Notes: generated by a model not told the origin, from the letters alone. Positions 51,311 through 60,517 are shown, numbered from the stretch's first letter. The stretch is 64,000 nt of DNA from M3007 sp965249785 (GCA_965249785.1 CBDFMU010000026.1:186001-250000); one strand, 5' to 3'. Numbers and translations: made by a program.

Positions 51311-54300
51311 TTACTTGCGCAGAGCCAATAAGGCATCATCAGCATCCAGCATATCCAGATAGAATTTCTTGAAAGCCTGAAAATCAGCATGGTACACAAA
51401 ACGCTGTTTCAGCGTTACTTCCCGGTAAATACGCAGCCCAGTAGCAGTTTTTTCAAAAGTCAATGAGTAGTCACCGAACTGGTTGGAAATCTTATGATTA
51501 CGCGGCATTTCCGCCAGCCGATAGCCCGCTGGAAGGGCCACATCCACGGTTTCGCGCACTGGCGCCAGCTCAAAGAGGTCGTCTACATCCAGATCATTAT
51601 AGCGTTTAGCGGCAAACATCGCTTTTTGAGTCGGCGTGCTGAGCGGCAATGGCAACGGCATAATGTACAAATCCGACACCTTGTCCAATTGATTGTAAGC
51701 AGTCATTTGTACCCGTGTCTGCAACGGTTGGTTGATACTGTCCAGATTGGAAAATTCTATAGTACCGAGGTCGAGGTGGTTGAGTACGCCGCCGCCAAAG
51801 TATTCTGACATTTTTTTGCGGCGATCTTCTTCCGTGGCTCGCATCAGGCCCTCGCGCCAGTTGCCTCCGGCGGCACCGGAACGCACCGTCTGCGCATCCA
51901 GCGAAATATTGCCGTCGGCATCTACGGTCGCTTGCGCAGTGATAGCCATACTAGTGATGGCAGGGTTCATCGCGTCATTGGGCAGGCGGCGCAGTTCCGT
52001 TTCTCCGTCGCGGATGACCAATCCCCAGGCATCCGAGTCGCCAGCAGGCAATACACCATTCGGAAAATAGTCGGTGGTCAAATCGGCGAAATGTAGCTGC
52101 CCATCCTTGCTTTGGTAGGCCACAATAGCATGATTGAATATATATAAAGTGGGTCGCGGTGCCTGATTGCTAAACGTGTGGGTGCTGACCAGCGTGTACC
52201 AGGCAGGGATGCCCTGCTCGTGCAATAGCGTGATCATCAGCGTGGCCACATCCTTGCAGTCACCGACCTTACCAGAGAGGGTCGCGCCCGGTTTTTTGGG
52301 CACATAGTTCGTGTTCAAAAACGGTACGAACGAATAGTTGATGTCTTGTGTAATAAAATTGTGCAGGGTTTGCACGACCTGGTTTTCGCTCATATCGGGG
52401 CGGAGCAGCGCGCGGGCTTGATCGAGCACCTCATAGTTGGGTTCGGTACGGCAATAAGTTTTGCGATTGTACCACTGCACTACGCGGCTCCAGTCGGGGG
52501 TATTGCCCATCATCAGCCAGGCATAAGCATCCAGATTACCGGGTGCGGCTTCCTCGTTTTGGGTTTTTGGAATGTCGTGCCAATCCCAATTCAGGATTTT
52601 CCAGTCGCCAGTATCGCGGGTGGTGTGGGCAACTTCCATACGATTGGCAGCAAAATACAGGTCCTGGCTTTTAGGAGCCAACAACTCGATCGTCGCGTGG
52701 GCCACCGGAGCCTGCCACGAAGTAATGCTGATATTGAGAAATTGACCCGGAATTTCGTCCGGCATATTGCGATCATTGGAACCTTCCACCACGATTACAT
52801 CACCCGCGTGCAGGTTTTTAAACACCGCTACTCCGTAACCGCCTAAGTCGGGCGAAGTAATGGAACCATCTTTTTTCAAAATTTTGGCACTGGTGATCTG
52901 GCCGAGCAGCCGCAGATCGGTTTCTGTCCACATTTTGGCACCGGCCTCGTTGAGAATATGTACCACTATCTTATTGACAGACTGCAATTTATGTTCCTCT
53001 GCCAAATAAGTAAATTGCTGACTATACAGCGAAATCACCGCCTCTTCATCCTTATACTGCTTCTCCCAGGAATGGTCTTTCACGGCTGCATTGAGGTTCA
53101 CTGGAGAGAAATAACCCGTATATTTCTTCTTGTTTTCCAGTTTTTCAATCTTGTTGGCCACCGAGGAATAATCGCTGGGGCCACGAAGTTCATTTGCCTG
53201 CCGGTACCATTTCAGGGCCTCGGCTTCATTTTTCTTTTCAATAAAAATGTCGCCGATGAGTTCGTAAATATCGTCGTCGTAAGGCTCCTCTTCCAGCATA
53301 GGGCGGAGGATGGCGAGGGCCTCATCGGCGCGTTCTTTTTCAAACAGATAATTCGCTTTTTGGAAGCGCATGGAAGTCGCATACGGCATGATCGCTAAGC
53401 CCTCATCGTAGGTTTTCAGCACCTCATTGATCCGCTCTTTGCGTTTGTAATACACCAGAGTTGCCTCTTGGTCGCTCCAGTCGAAAGTGCTTTTCAGCCG
53501 TTTCTGCACTTTTTTGAAATCTTTCTCCCGATCCTTGTCGGTTCCTGGTTTATAGGATTCTGGCTTGTAGCTATCGTCTTTCAAATAATCTTCCAACCGA
53601 TGCTGCCACTTCGGGCTATCGTGTTTTTCCAGAAAAGCGCGGGTATAGTTTTTGATTTGTTCCTTCCGGCCTTTTTCTTTCAAAAATCGCAGATAACGAT
53701 TCAAGGTCGGCCAATTGGTCGGCGAGAGTTGCAGCATTTCCTGCAAAGCGACGAGGTAAGCCGTTTCCTCCTGCTCGGCATTGATTTTACTTAAACGAAT
53801 AGCGTGTTCTACAAAAGTGGGTGCCGTAACAGTATCCATCTCACTCAGCAGAGCCTCCGCGCGTTCGCCTTTGTTGTTGGCAGCATAGAATTTGGCCAGC
53901 AAAAACTTGTAGAATGCCGAGTTCGGATTCGTCGCTGTCTGACGGGAAAAATATTCTTCCCCTGTTTCGAGGGCTTTGCTCTTTTGAAAAGCTTTAGCCA
54001 GCAAATATTGTTGCCAAAGACTGGTCGGCGCACTGTCGGCTTTTTTTCTAAAAAACTGCAAATAGGGTTGCGCATTTACCTGCATCTGCCAGGGCTGGGC
54101 AGCCGACTGATAAGGAGCCATGTAGGTGGTCGTTACATCTGTAAAACTCCGCCCGGTAGTCGGGTCAGTGAGCCGCAAGGCAAAGCCAGTACTGGTCAGC
54201 GCACGACCGGAATCTCCCTGATCGCTCGCGTCATCGTCATGACTGGCAGCGTCGCCGCTATTGCCGCCATCATTATATTCGAGGTTCACTTGCGATTCAT

Positions 54301-55156
54301 TTTTGTCCTCCGGGAATTCCGATATTTTTACCAGCAGACGGTGCGTCCCGGTGGGCAAATGAAAAGTGACCGTCTCTGCGTCCCATTCGGTGGTGGAAGT
54401 GAGGTGCGCCTGTTCAAAAAGCAGCTGGTCATCCAGCCAGATTTTGATTGGTTCGCCACGAGTGATACACAAAACAACCTGGCGGTCGGTCGGTACGGTC
54501 AAAAAAGTATTGGCATAAAAAGTAGCCAAATGCCCGGCATCGGGCAGGTTGTGAAAATAAACGGGCCGACCAGGAGCGGCTACGGTACGCTTCAACCAGC
54601 GAAAGGCCACGCCGTATTCGTTTTTAAAATTCGCCTCTAAATCGAAAGGATTGGTTTCTACGGCGGTCGTCTCGGCAAAATTACTGCCGCCTACATTCGC
54701 AAACGGCCCGGTGATGGCCCAGTTCCAGCGGGGCAAGGCAGCGTTGGCCATCGCGTCACTCTCGCTGAATTTGCGGTAGCGAAATAGTGTATCAGCTTGC
54801 TGCAGTATAAAAGGCAGTCGAATGCTCTCTGGCAAATTTTGGCGCAGGGCTTCAGTCGGTTGGCCCGTATACATCGGCCCAAACAGCCAGACGTAGTGCG
54901 CCGCCCAATCGGCGGTGAGTAGTTGATTGGTGTAGCGTTGATAGTTTTCGTAGTCCTGCACCGTTTCAGCGAGGAAAATCAGACCCGTGAGCGCAGATTC
55001 GCTTTTAGGGTTTTGGCGTATTTCCCCTTCAAAAACGGTGCGGGCAGCCACGAAGTTATTTTTCTGGATTTCGTCCCAGCCGGAGGTTTGGGCCTGGGTG
55101 TTTTTGGTAAAAATTAGCAGGAAAAGAAGGGGCAGACAGTAACGTAAATATGACAT
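51311..55156 (-). CDS. DUF3857 / transglutaminase-like protein with TPR region
   Basis: 1281 residues from the ATG at 55156, with a Sec signal (YLRYCLPLLFLLIFTKNTQA). Residues 30-700 include an N-terminal TPR segment, a jelly-roll-like domain with LPDAGHLATFYANTFL, an Asp/Gly-rich stretch (GGNSGDAASHDDDASDQGD) and more TPR units. DUF3857 follows (about 715-880), then a transglutaminase core with Cys in VGDCKDVATLMITLL (about 965), His in FNHAIVAY and Asp in FADLTTDYF. The triad is complete. Such proteins are common and uncharacterised in Bacteroidota; the domain may cleave or cross-link envelope proteins. Confidence 0.9.
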   Translation of the reverse strand: MSYLRYCLPLLFLLIFTKNTQAQTSGWDEIQKNNFVAARTVFEGEIRQNPKSESALTGLIFLAETVQDYENYQRYTNQLLTADWAAHYVWLFGPMYTGQPTEALRQNLPESIRLPFILQQADTLFRYRKFSESDAMANAALPRWNWAITGPFANVGGSNFAETTAVETNPFDLEANFKNEYGVAFRWLKRTVAAPGRPVYFHNLPDAGHLATFYANTFLTVPTDRQVVLCITRGEPIKIWLDDQLLFEQAHLTSTTEWDAETVTFHLPTGTHRLLVKISEFPEDKNESQVNLEYNDGGNSGDAASHDDDASDQGDSGRALTSTGFALRLTDPTTGRSFTDVTTTYMAPYQSAAQPWQMQVNAQPYLQFFRKKADSAPTSLWQQYLLAKAFQKSKALETGEEYFSRQTATNPNSAFYKFLLAKFYAANNKGERAEALLSEMDTVTAPTFVEHAIRLSKINAEQEETAYLVALQEMLQLSPTNWPTLNRYLRFLKEKGRKEQIKNYTRAFLEKHDSPKWQHRLEDYLKDDSYKPESYKPGTDKDREKDFKKVQKRLKSTFDWSDQEATLVYYKRKERINEVLKTYDEGLAIMPYATSMRFQKANYLFEKERADEALAILRPMLEEEPYDDDIYELIGDIFIEKKNEAEALKWYRQANELRGPSDYSSVANKIEKLENKKKYTGYFSPVNLNAAVKDHSWEKQYKDEEAVISLYSQQFTYLAEEHKLQSVNKIVVHILNEAGAKMWTETDLRLLGQITSAKILKKDGSITSPDLGGYGVAVFKNLHAGDVIVVEGSNDRNMPDEIPGQFLNISITSWQAPVAHATIELLAPKSQDLYFAANRMEVAHTTRDTGDWKILNWDWHDIPKTQNEEAAPGNLDAYAWLMMGNTPDWSRVVQWYNRKTYCRTEPNYEVLDQARALLRPDMSENQVVQTLHNFITQDINYSFVPFLNTNYVPKKPGATLSGKVGDCKDVATLMITLLHEQGIPAWYTLVSTHTFSNQAPRPTLYIFNHAIVAYQSKDGQLHFADLTTDYFPNGVLPAGDSDAWGLVIRDGETELRRLPNDAMNPAITSMAITAQATVDADGNISLDAQTVRSGAAGGNWREGLMRATEEDRRKKMSEYFGGGVLNHLDLGTIEFSNLDSINQPLQTRVQMTAYNQLDKVSDLYIMPLPLPLSTPTQKAMFAAKRYNDLDVDDLFELAPVRETVDVALPAGYRLAEMPRNHKISNQFGDYSLTFEKTATGLRIYREVTLKQRFVYHADFQAFKKFYLDMLDADDALLALRK

Positions 55157-55433
55157 TGCGATGAGCTTGATGAGGATGGATGAAGCTGACAAAAAACTTT
55201 TGAAAGGCTATTTTGCTTTCCAAAAGTTGGGGCTCAAAGAGATTGTTGGCTGGCAAAAGGCTTAATCGAAGTTTTCAAAGGAATAACTTTTGAGAAGATG
55301 CTTTATATGCCTGGGAAAGATGAAAACAACAGCAAAAAAGCCATGCTAATTGTTCCCACGACTCCGGTTTTTTAATTTGACGCGATTGTTATCTATTTCC
55401 AAACATCTTGCCGACGTGGGTGTTTCGGTTTTT
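55157..55433. other. Intergenic region between the DUF3857 protein and SOD
   Basis: About 280 nt between divergent genes with no gene I can support. The GGCG element pair begins at 55434. No clear -7 box for SOD was identified. Confidence 0.35.
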
Positions 55434-55489
55434 GGCGGTAGTTGAACCCGCCGTTATTTTCACTCTCCGGCGACTAAACCCGCCGTTAC
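55434..55489. repeat. Two direct copies of the GGCGRCTRAACCCGCC element
   Basis: GGCGGTAGTTGAACCCGCC at 55434-55452 and GGCGACTAAACCCGCC at 55469-55484, each followed by GTTA. They relate to the elements flanking the small RNAs at 34705-34985. They end about 18 nt before the SOD start. Confidence 0.6.
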
Positions 55490-55506
55490 TAAAACATAAC
55501 CAAATT

Positions 55507-56112
55507 ATGGCATTCACACTTCCCGAACTCCCCTATGCCGCCGATGCCCTCGAACCGCACGTGGACGCGCAAACGATGCACATTCACCGCGAAAAACACC
55601 ACGCGGCCTACGTCACCAACCTGAACAATGCGGTGCAGGGTACGGAAAACGAAGGCAAAAGCCTCGAAGAACTGCTGGCCAACATCTCCAAATTGCCTCC
55701 CGTTATTCGTAATAACGGCGGCGGTCACTGGAATCACTCCATGTTTTGGCAGATTCTCGCTCCCAATGCAGGCGGCGAACCGACTGGCGAACTGGCTACT
55801 CAAATTAATAAGGCTTTTGGTTCTTTCGACGAATTTAAAAAGCAATTTGCGCAAGCTGCCACGACTCGTTTCGGCTCCGGCTGGGCTTGGTTGTGCGTCA
55901 GCGACGATGGTAATCTATTCATTACAAGCACCCCCAACCAGGACAATCCGCTGATGGATGTAGCCGAAAAGAAAGGCAATCCGATTCTTGGCCTCGACGT
56001 CTGGGAACATGCTTATTACCTGCATTATCAGAACCGTCGACCCGACTATATCGCTGCCTTCTGGAATGTAGTAAATTGGCCGGAGGTGACGCGTCGCTAC
56101 CAGCAGAAGTAA
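55507..56112 (+). CDS. Superoxide dismutase, Fe/Mn type
   Basis: 201 residues from the ATG at 55507 (MAFTLPELPYAADALEPHVD). Metal ligands are visible: H27 in MHIHREKHH, H77 in GGGHWNHSMFW, and Asp and His in the DVWEHAYYL signature. The rest of the fold (FGSFDEFKKQFAQAA, FGSGWAWLCV, NRRPDYIAAFWNVVNW) is intact. It converts superoxide to oxygen and hydrogen peroxide. Fe versus Mn cannot be decided reliably by eye. The frame is open 33 codons upstream, but that overlaps the GGCG elements, so I chose the ATG that gives the family N-terminus. Confidence 0.96.
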   Translation: MAFTLPELPYAADALEPHVDAQTMHIHREKHHAAYVTNLNNAVQGTENEGKSLEELLANISKLPPVIRNNGGGHWNHSMFWQILAPNAGGEPTGELATQINKAFGSFDEFKKQFAQAATTRFGSGWAWLCVSDDGNLFITSTPNQDNPLMDVAEKKGNPILGLDVWEHAYYLHYQNRRPDYIAAFWNVVNWPEVTRRYQQK

Positions 56113-56142
56113 TTTGGTTCCTTAAACAGCACTAAAATATCG

Positions 56143-56182
56143 CCGGGCTGATCGTCATTTGACGGTCAGCCCGGTTTGTTTT
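56143..56182 (+). terminator. Terminator after superoxide dismutase
   Basis: CCGGGCTGA (56143-56151) and CGTC pair with GACG and TCAGCCCGG (56166-56174), then TTTGTTTT follows. Confidence 0.85.
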
Positions 56183-56300
56183 ATCTGCATTTACGGCATG
56201 GATAGCGTTTAATAGTTGAAATTCATCCGTCTATTATGGCGATTTATCCAACTATTTTCCATTCGGCATTGGCAGTTTCTAATCTTGTGGCAAGAAACAT

Positions 56301-56340
56301 AAAAAGCAAAAAGCAAAAAGGCAATTTGCAAAATGGCATT
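56301..56340. repeat. GCAAAAA-unit tract upstream of the adaptor gene
   Basis: Successive AAAAAGC, AAAAAGC, AAAAAGGC, AATTTGC and AAAATGGC units end seven bases before the ATG at 56347. They belong to the GCAAAAG family. Confidence 0.6.
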
Positions 56341-56346
56341 TCAAAT

Positions 56347-57810
56347 ATGAACAATACTGCACCTAAACGTAAAAAACGCACCCTTCTTTATGTCCTGATC
56401 TGCGTATTTGTCTTGCTCATCGTGGCCGCCGCCGTGAAAGCACGTCAAAAACCAAAAGGGGAAGAGGTAAATGCCGAAAAAGTACAACGTCGTACCATCC
56501 GCGAAATGGTGAGTGCCAGCGGCAAAATTTTCCCCGAAACGGAAGTTAAAATCAGCTCCGATGTCTCTGGAGAGGTGGTGGAACTATACGTGAAGGAGGG
56601 CGATTCCGTCACGGTGGGGCAGGTGTTAGCCAAAATAAAGCCCGACGAATACCAAAGTGCGCTCGAACAAGGTCAGGCTTCGGTGAGTACGGCCCAGGCG
56701 CAACGCCAGATTTCTTCCTCGAATGTACTGGGTAGCACGGCGCAAATTGCCCAATTAAAAGCCAGTCTGGCACAAGCGAATGCTCAATTGGAGACGATGC
56801 GCAATACCCACAAACGCAACGAGCAATTGTACAAAGATGGTGGTGTTATTTCCACCGCCGAGTTTGAAACTTCGCTGAATAACCTGCGGGCCGCCGAAAG
56901 TGGTGTAGCCGTTGCCGAAGCTAATCTGCACTCGTCAGAAAGCAGTTTGTCCAGCGCAAAAGAGAATGTTCGCGTATCAGATTATGGTATTAATAGTGCT
57001 AATGCTCGGCTTAAAGAACTACGTACCAGTCTGCAAAAAACCATCATTACGGCTCCGGTGAGCGGTATTGTCAGCAAACTGAACATCGAACGCGGCGAAC
57101 GGGTGCTGGGAATGTTGCAAATGACGGGTACCGAAATTATGCGCATTGCCAACCTGCGCAGCATGGAAGTGCAGGTGGATGTGGTGGAAAACGACATCCT
57201 GAAAGTCAAAGTCGGTGACGAAACTGACATTGAAGTGGATGCTTATTTGGGTCGAAAATTTAAGGGTAAAGTCTCCGAAATATCCAGCAGTGCCAGCAAT
57301 GTAGGTACCTCTGGCAGCAGCTTAAACACCGACCAGGTTGCCAATTTTGTCGTAAAAATCCGGGTGGACCCGGCTTCTTATATTGATCTGGTGGGAAATG
57401 GCCAACGCTATCCCTTTCGGCCCGGTATGTCTGCCGCCGTAGACATTTTCACCCATACTGCCGACAGTACTTTGACTGTGCCGCTAATCGCCGTGACCGC
57501 TCGCGATGATGATAAAGACAAAAAAGTCGAAGCCAGTGCTGGTGCGGAAACGACGTCAAAAACTGCTAATCAAATCAAAGAAATTGTGTTCGTAGTTTCT
57601 GGCGACACGGTGGCGGTGCGTGAAGTGAAAACCGGCATTCAGGGCAATGAGTTTATCGAAATTCTCTCTGGCGTGCAGGAAGGCGACATGATTGTCACTG
57701 GACCGTATTCTGCCGTGAGTCGCAAACTAAAAAGTGGTTCCCGCATTATCGTGACCGACAAAAAAGTAGGCGATAGTTCTAAGGATAAAGCGAAGGTGGA
57801 AGTTGATTAA
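56347..57810 (+). CDS. HlyD/RND-type periplasmic adaptor
   Basis: 487 residues from the ATG at 56347. One N-terminal membrane helix (about 13-31), a split biotinyl-lipoyl domain (GEVVELYVKEGDSVTVGQVL, and GIVSKLNIERGERVLGM), a long alpha-hairpin (about 105-240; ALEQGQASVSTAQAQR and later LQKTIITAP), a beta-barrel and a membrane-proximal domain. It would link an inner-membrane transporter to an outer-membrane channel. No ATPase, RND pump or TolC gene is adjacent; a MacB-like permease is 5 kb away on the other strand. The upstream ORF extension is made of GCAAAAA repeats and is rejected. Confidence 0.92.
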   Translation: MNNTAPKRKKRTLLYVLICVFVLLIVAAAVKARQKPKGEEVNAEKVQRRTIREMVSASGKIFPETEVKISSDVSGEVVELYVKEGDSVTVGQVLAKIKPDEYQSALEQGQASVSTAQAQRQISSSNVLGSTAQIAQLKASLAQANAQLETMRNTHKRNEQLYKDGGVISTAEFETSLNNLRAAESGVAVAEANLHSSESSLSSAKENVRVSDYGINSANARLKELRTSLQKTIITAPVSGIVSKLNIERGERVLGMLQMTGTEIMRIANLRSMEVQVDVVENDILKVKVGDETDIEVDAYLGRKFKGKVSEISSSASNVGTSGSSLNTDQVANFVVKIRVDPASYIDLVGNGQRYPFRPGMSAAVDIFTHTADSTLTVPLIAVTARDDDKDKKVEASAGAETTSKTANQIKEIVFVVSGDTVAVREVKTGIQGNEFIEILSGVQEGDMIVTGPYSAVSRKLKSGSRIIVTDKKVGDSSKDKAKVEVD

Positions 57811-57813
57811 GTG

Positions 57814-57841
57814 TGCAAAGGGCAATTTGCAAAAGGCAAAT
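57814..57841. repeat. Four heptanucleotide units, GCAAAAG family
   Basis: TGCAAAG, GGCAATT, TGCAAAA and GGCAAAT follow each other directly after the adaptor stop codon. Confidence 0.6.
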
Positions 57842-57910
57842 AAGTGCATAGCATCTCAACTTTGCCTCGGATAAGTAAGTAACGCAATATTAAGTCCTAC
57901 TCACTGTACT

Positions 57911-57940
57911 CTCCCCCTTTACGGGGGAGTAGGAGGGGGC
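57911..57940. repeat. REP-like palindrome (CTCCCCC ... GGGGGAG)
   Basis: CTCCCCCTTTACGGGGGAG followed by TAGGAGGGGGC. It is the intergenic relative of the element found in frame within polA. Confidence 0.65.
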
Positions 57941-57947
57941 TTCCTCT

Positions 57948-57989
57948 AAAAGGCAAGAAGCACCCGTTGCTTCTTGCCTTTTCTTTTTT
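57948..57989 (+). terminator. Terminator after the adaptor gene
   Basis: AAAAGGCAAGAAGCA (57948-57962) pairs exactly with TGCTTCTTGCCTTTT (57968-57982), followed by CTTTTTT. Confidence 0.85.
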
Positions 57990-58012
57990 GCCAAAAACAC
58001 CCTCGAACACGC

Positions 58013-58020
58013 TACTTTTG
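58013..58020 (+). promoter_or_regulatory. Promoter of the small membrane protein at 58043
   Basis: TACTTTTG is a perfect -7 box; a TTG at 57988-57990 lies 22 nt upstream, close to the usual spacing for the -33 box. The predicted start is about 16-25 nt before the ATG. Confidence 0.55.
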
Positions 58021-58042
58021 TAGCGTCATTACGACTTTTTCG

Positions 58043-58564
58043 ATGGCATTTTTTATGGAAAATCAAGAATTTCTACCTCCCGATACCGCTAATTTACCCA
58101 AAAACGGTCGCGCTAAAGCCATCGCTTTGTCGTCCAACACCACCCTTTTCTGGCGGGTATTTCTACCGATTTTTGGGACGGTGCTGGTTACGGTGTTCGT
58201 GGGAGCCTTTTTACTCACTGATGAAGAAGAATTGTATCTTCCCTTTTCGGTGTGGTGGCTCCGTGCATTGGCTATTCTGCTCTGGCTGGGCTGGCTTTAT
58301 TTCGTGTGGCGCGTGCTTCGCCAATTGAAGCGTGTGGATGCCGACGACACCCATGTTTACGTTACAAACTATTGGACGACAGTACGTTATCCCTGGACGG
58401 ATATAGAACGAATAGAAATGCAGCAACGCTGGGGAAGGCGCGTAGTGCATTTGCACCTGCGTGCGCCAGGACGTTTTGGTCAAAGAATTTCATTTTTGCC
58501 GGGTAGTGCTTATGCCGTTTGGATGCAGGATCATCCGCAGGTGGCACCCCGGTCGGCCAATTGA
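58043..58564 (+). CDS. Two-helix membrane protein, possible bacterial PH-like domain
   Basis: 173 residues from the ATG at 58043 (or 169 from 58055). Two membrane helices at about 35-58 and 70-90 are followed by a basic beta domain (THVYVTNYWTTVRYPWTDIE, then RRVVHLHLRAPGRFGQRI) that resembles the membrane-anchored PH-like domain of several uncharacterised families. No catalytic residue is seen. It has its own promoter and is convergent with the second MscS gene. Confidence 0.78.
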   Translation: MAFFMENQEFLPPDTANLPKNGRAKAIALSSNTTLFWRVFLPIFGTVLVTVFVGAFLLTDEEELYLPFSVWWLRALAILLWLGWLYFVWRVLRQLKRVDADDTHVYVTNYWTTVRYPWTDIERIEMQQRWGRRVVHLHLRAPGRFGQRISFLPGSAYAVWMQDHPQVAPRSAN

Positions 58565-58567
58565 AGA

Positions 58568-58661
58568 TGCAACAAGCAAAGGGCAAAAGGCAATAAAAAA
58601 GGCAAAGGGCAACCTCATGCTTTGCTCCTTGCCTTTTACAAATTTGCCTCTTGCCCTTTTT
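58568..58661. repeat. GCAAAAG-unit inverted tract between convergent genes
   Basis: Left: AACAAGC, AAAGGGC, AAAAGGC, AATAAAA, then AAGGCAAAGGGC. Right: TTTGCTC, CTTGCCT, TTTACAA, ATTTGCC, TCTTGCC, CTTTTT. The halves are reverse-complementary in register and fill the gap between the two stop codons. Confidence 0.8.
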
Positions 58662-59463
58662 ACTTCATTCCCGCCAGCCGCAGCCGTTCCCAAATACTGA
58701 ATCGCAATTCATTGCGTGTACTTTCCACCTCGAATTTTTGGTGCGTCCAGAAGGCTATGGAGAAAACGATCCGATGATCGGTGAATTCCACGATACGCAC
58801 CTGCAGTGGCCATTTGGACTCGTCGTGCAGTACGCGAGGATGCGCGGCAGTGACTTCCAGCATAATATCGCGCACCTGATTTTCATCGGCTCCGTGGGCT
58901 ACGCTGACCGTCACGGAGAAGCGCGAGGGCAGCGTATTGTGGTGGCTCCAATTGACTACCGTTTCAGTGATGAATTTATAGTTTGGAACGATCAGCAATA
59001 GACCGTCCGGTGTCTCGATCTTGGAAGTGCGCAGATTGATTTCCATGACTTTCCCCATTTGGCCATCCACTTGCAGCACATCGCCTACTTCTACAGTCCC
59101 TTCAAACAGCAGAAAAATGCCCGACATAATATCACGGAAAATCTGCTGAATACCCAAACCCAAGCCCACCAATAACGCCGCCGAACCAGCCAATACCACC
59201 GTCATTTCAATGCCGACAGTTTTGAACATGGCCGCCACTGCCAGCGTCCAAGCCAGATATTGTACGATCAAAAACAGCGAGTGCCGTCGCCCATAATCGG
59301 AACTGGAAAGCAGGCGTTTGCTGCCATGAATGAAACGATGGGCCAGCCGCAATACTATCCAGCAGACGATCCAGATAACGACCACGCCCAGCACCATCGC
59401 TACGGTGAGCGCGTACTGACCAATGCCAAACAGGTGGTATTCTAAAAGGGAACGAAAATCCAT
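58660..59463 (-). CDS. MscS-family mechanosensitive channel (second copy)
   Basis: 267 residues with three helices in the first 120 (about 15-38, 62-80 and 84-104), the pore-lining LVGLGLGIQQIFRDIMSGIFLLFE, then EVGDVLQVDGQMGKVMEINLRTSKI and the cytoplasmic domain with LLLIVPN. It is the same length as the channel at 9577 but clearly a separate paralogue. It releases osmolytes on membrane tension. TACTTTG and CCCC directly precede the ATG, in line with a near-leaderless start. Confidence 0.92.
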   Translation of the reverse strand: MDFRSLLEYHLFGIGQYALTVAMVLGVVVIWIVCWIVLRLAHRFIHGSKRLLSSSDYGRRHSLFLIVQYLAWTLAVAAMFKTVGIEMTVVLAGSAALLVGLGLGIQQIFRDIMSGIFLLFEGTVEVGDVLQVDGQMGKVMEINLRTSKIETPDGLLLIVPNYKFITETVVNWSHHNTLPSRFSVTVSVAHGADENQVRDIMLEVTAAHPRVLHDESKWPLQVRIVEFTDHRIVFSIAFWTHQKFEVESTRNELRFSIWERLRLAGMK

Positions 59464-59541
59464 GGGGCAAAGTAAAGGCTAATGAAGGAAAAAACCTTTT
59501 TAACCCCGCATTAGCCCTTACAAACTATATTTTATTGCCTA

Positions 59542-60448
59542 CTAAATCTTCTTAGGCTTCCGCACGGTAAATACCCGTGAGACATTAAAACCAAAACGAA
59601 TACCGCTCAACAAACGGCCTTCATCATTTTTGAAAAACCAATCTTCCTGGGTTTCCGTGATAAAGCCTTTGTAGGTCATATCCTCCGAATTGGTGAAATG
59701 CAGCGAAAACACGTGACCACCCGTCTCAATCTCCCAACCCACAGAAAGCGAATTGGCATAAGACTCACTGATCTGCCCCGCTGGCACATAATAGTATTCC
59801 GCATTGATAGCGGTGCGCTTGGTCAGTTTGATGCGTCCACCGAATCCGATGGCGAGTACATCATTTTTGTCGCCAGCCGTCGGCACAATGTTACGGTGCA
59901 CCAGCGTTGGCATCAGTTGCAGGGAGAGACGTTCGCTGAACTTGCGGGCCAGCAGCAATTGGTGGGTGTAATACACACGCGAGGAGAATTTATTGTCACG
60001 TTCTGTATCCGAAAATTTCAGCGATTTGATCTGCGCATCAATGAGATACGACACCGCGATGGGCATATTTCGCTGGCCGGTACTTTGGCGCAACAACTTG
60101 TATTTAGCGAAGCCGTCAAAGATTTTTTCCCGGCCACCGCGCCCGACCCCGATCATAAGCCGGGGAGTAAGGCCATAGTCGAACCCGATGCGCACGTTGG
60201 CATTATCTAAGCCCGAACATGTCGTACACCCCTTGGCGAAGCGGGGTAAAACGGTGGGATATTTTAAAATCTAATACACCCGGTGCAGTATTTTCAATGG
60301 AGTGACCATTAATAATGCGATTGGATTTGAAGGTCGCCGTGGTATAGTCCGTGGTTGGTTCGTCGGGGATACTCGAAAGCATATCGTCGGTTTGGGCATT
60401 CAAAAAATAAGAGGTACCCAATAAAAGAAAAAGGAGAAATTTTTTCAT
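59542..60448 (-). pseudogene. DUF5777 outer-membrane barrel gene with a one-base frameshift
   Basis: An 81-residue first part (signal MKKFLLFLLLGTSYFLNAQ, then SNRIINGHSIENTAPGVLDF and SHRFTPLRQGVYDMFGL) ends at a TAA at 60203. The second part, from 60195, continues the same family (IGFDYGLTPRLMIGVGRGG, FDGFAKYKLLRQS) to 59542. Removing the T at 60208 restores a single frame reading FGLDNANVRIGFDYG, a 301-residue DUF5777 barrel. DUF5777 proteins are predicted outer-membrane barrels and commonly sit with YceI and c-type cytochrome genes, as here. It could be true decay or an assembly error. Confidence 0.85.
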
Positions 60449-60480
60449 AAACGTTTGATTTGCAAATTATTGAAAGATTA

Positions 60481-60517
60481 AAAAAAGCCACTGGATGTCT
60501 TTCCAATGGCCTTTTTT
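60481..60517. terminator. Bidirectional terminator between YceI and DUF5777
   Basis: GCCA-C-TGG (60487-60494) pairs with CCA-A-TGGC (60503-60510). Six A before and a C plus six T after give U tracts on both strands. Confidence 0.7.

Noticed and set aside
53804..54640. 278-residue open frame opposite the DUF3857 gene
   Set aside because: Antisense shadow; no motif and no start signal.
56236..56346. Upstream extension of the adaptor gene
   Set aside because: The extra codons come from GCAAAAA repeats and precede a clean basic N-terminus and membrane helix at 56347.
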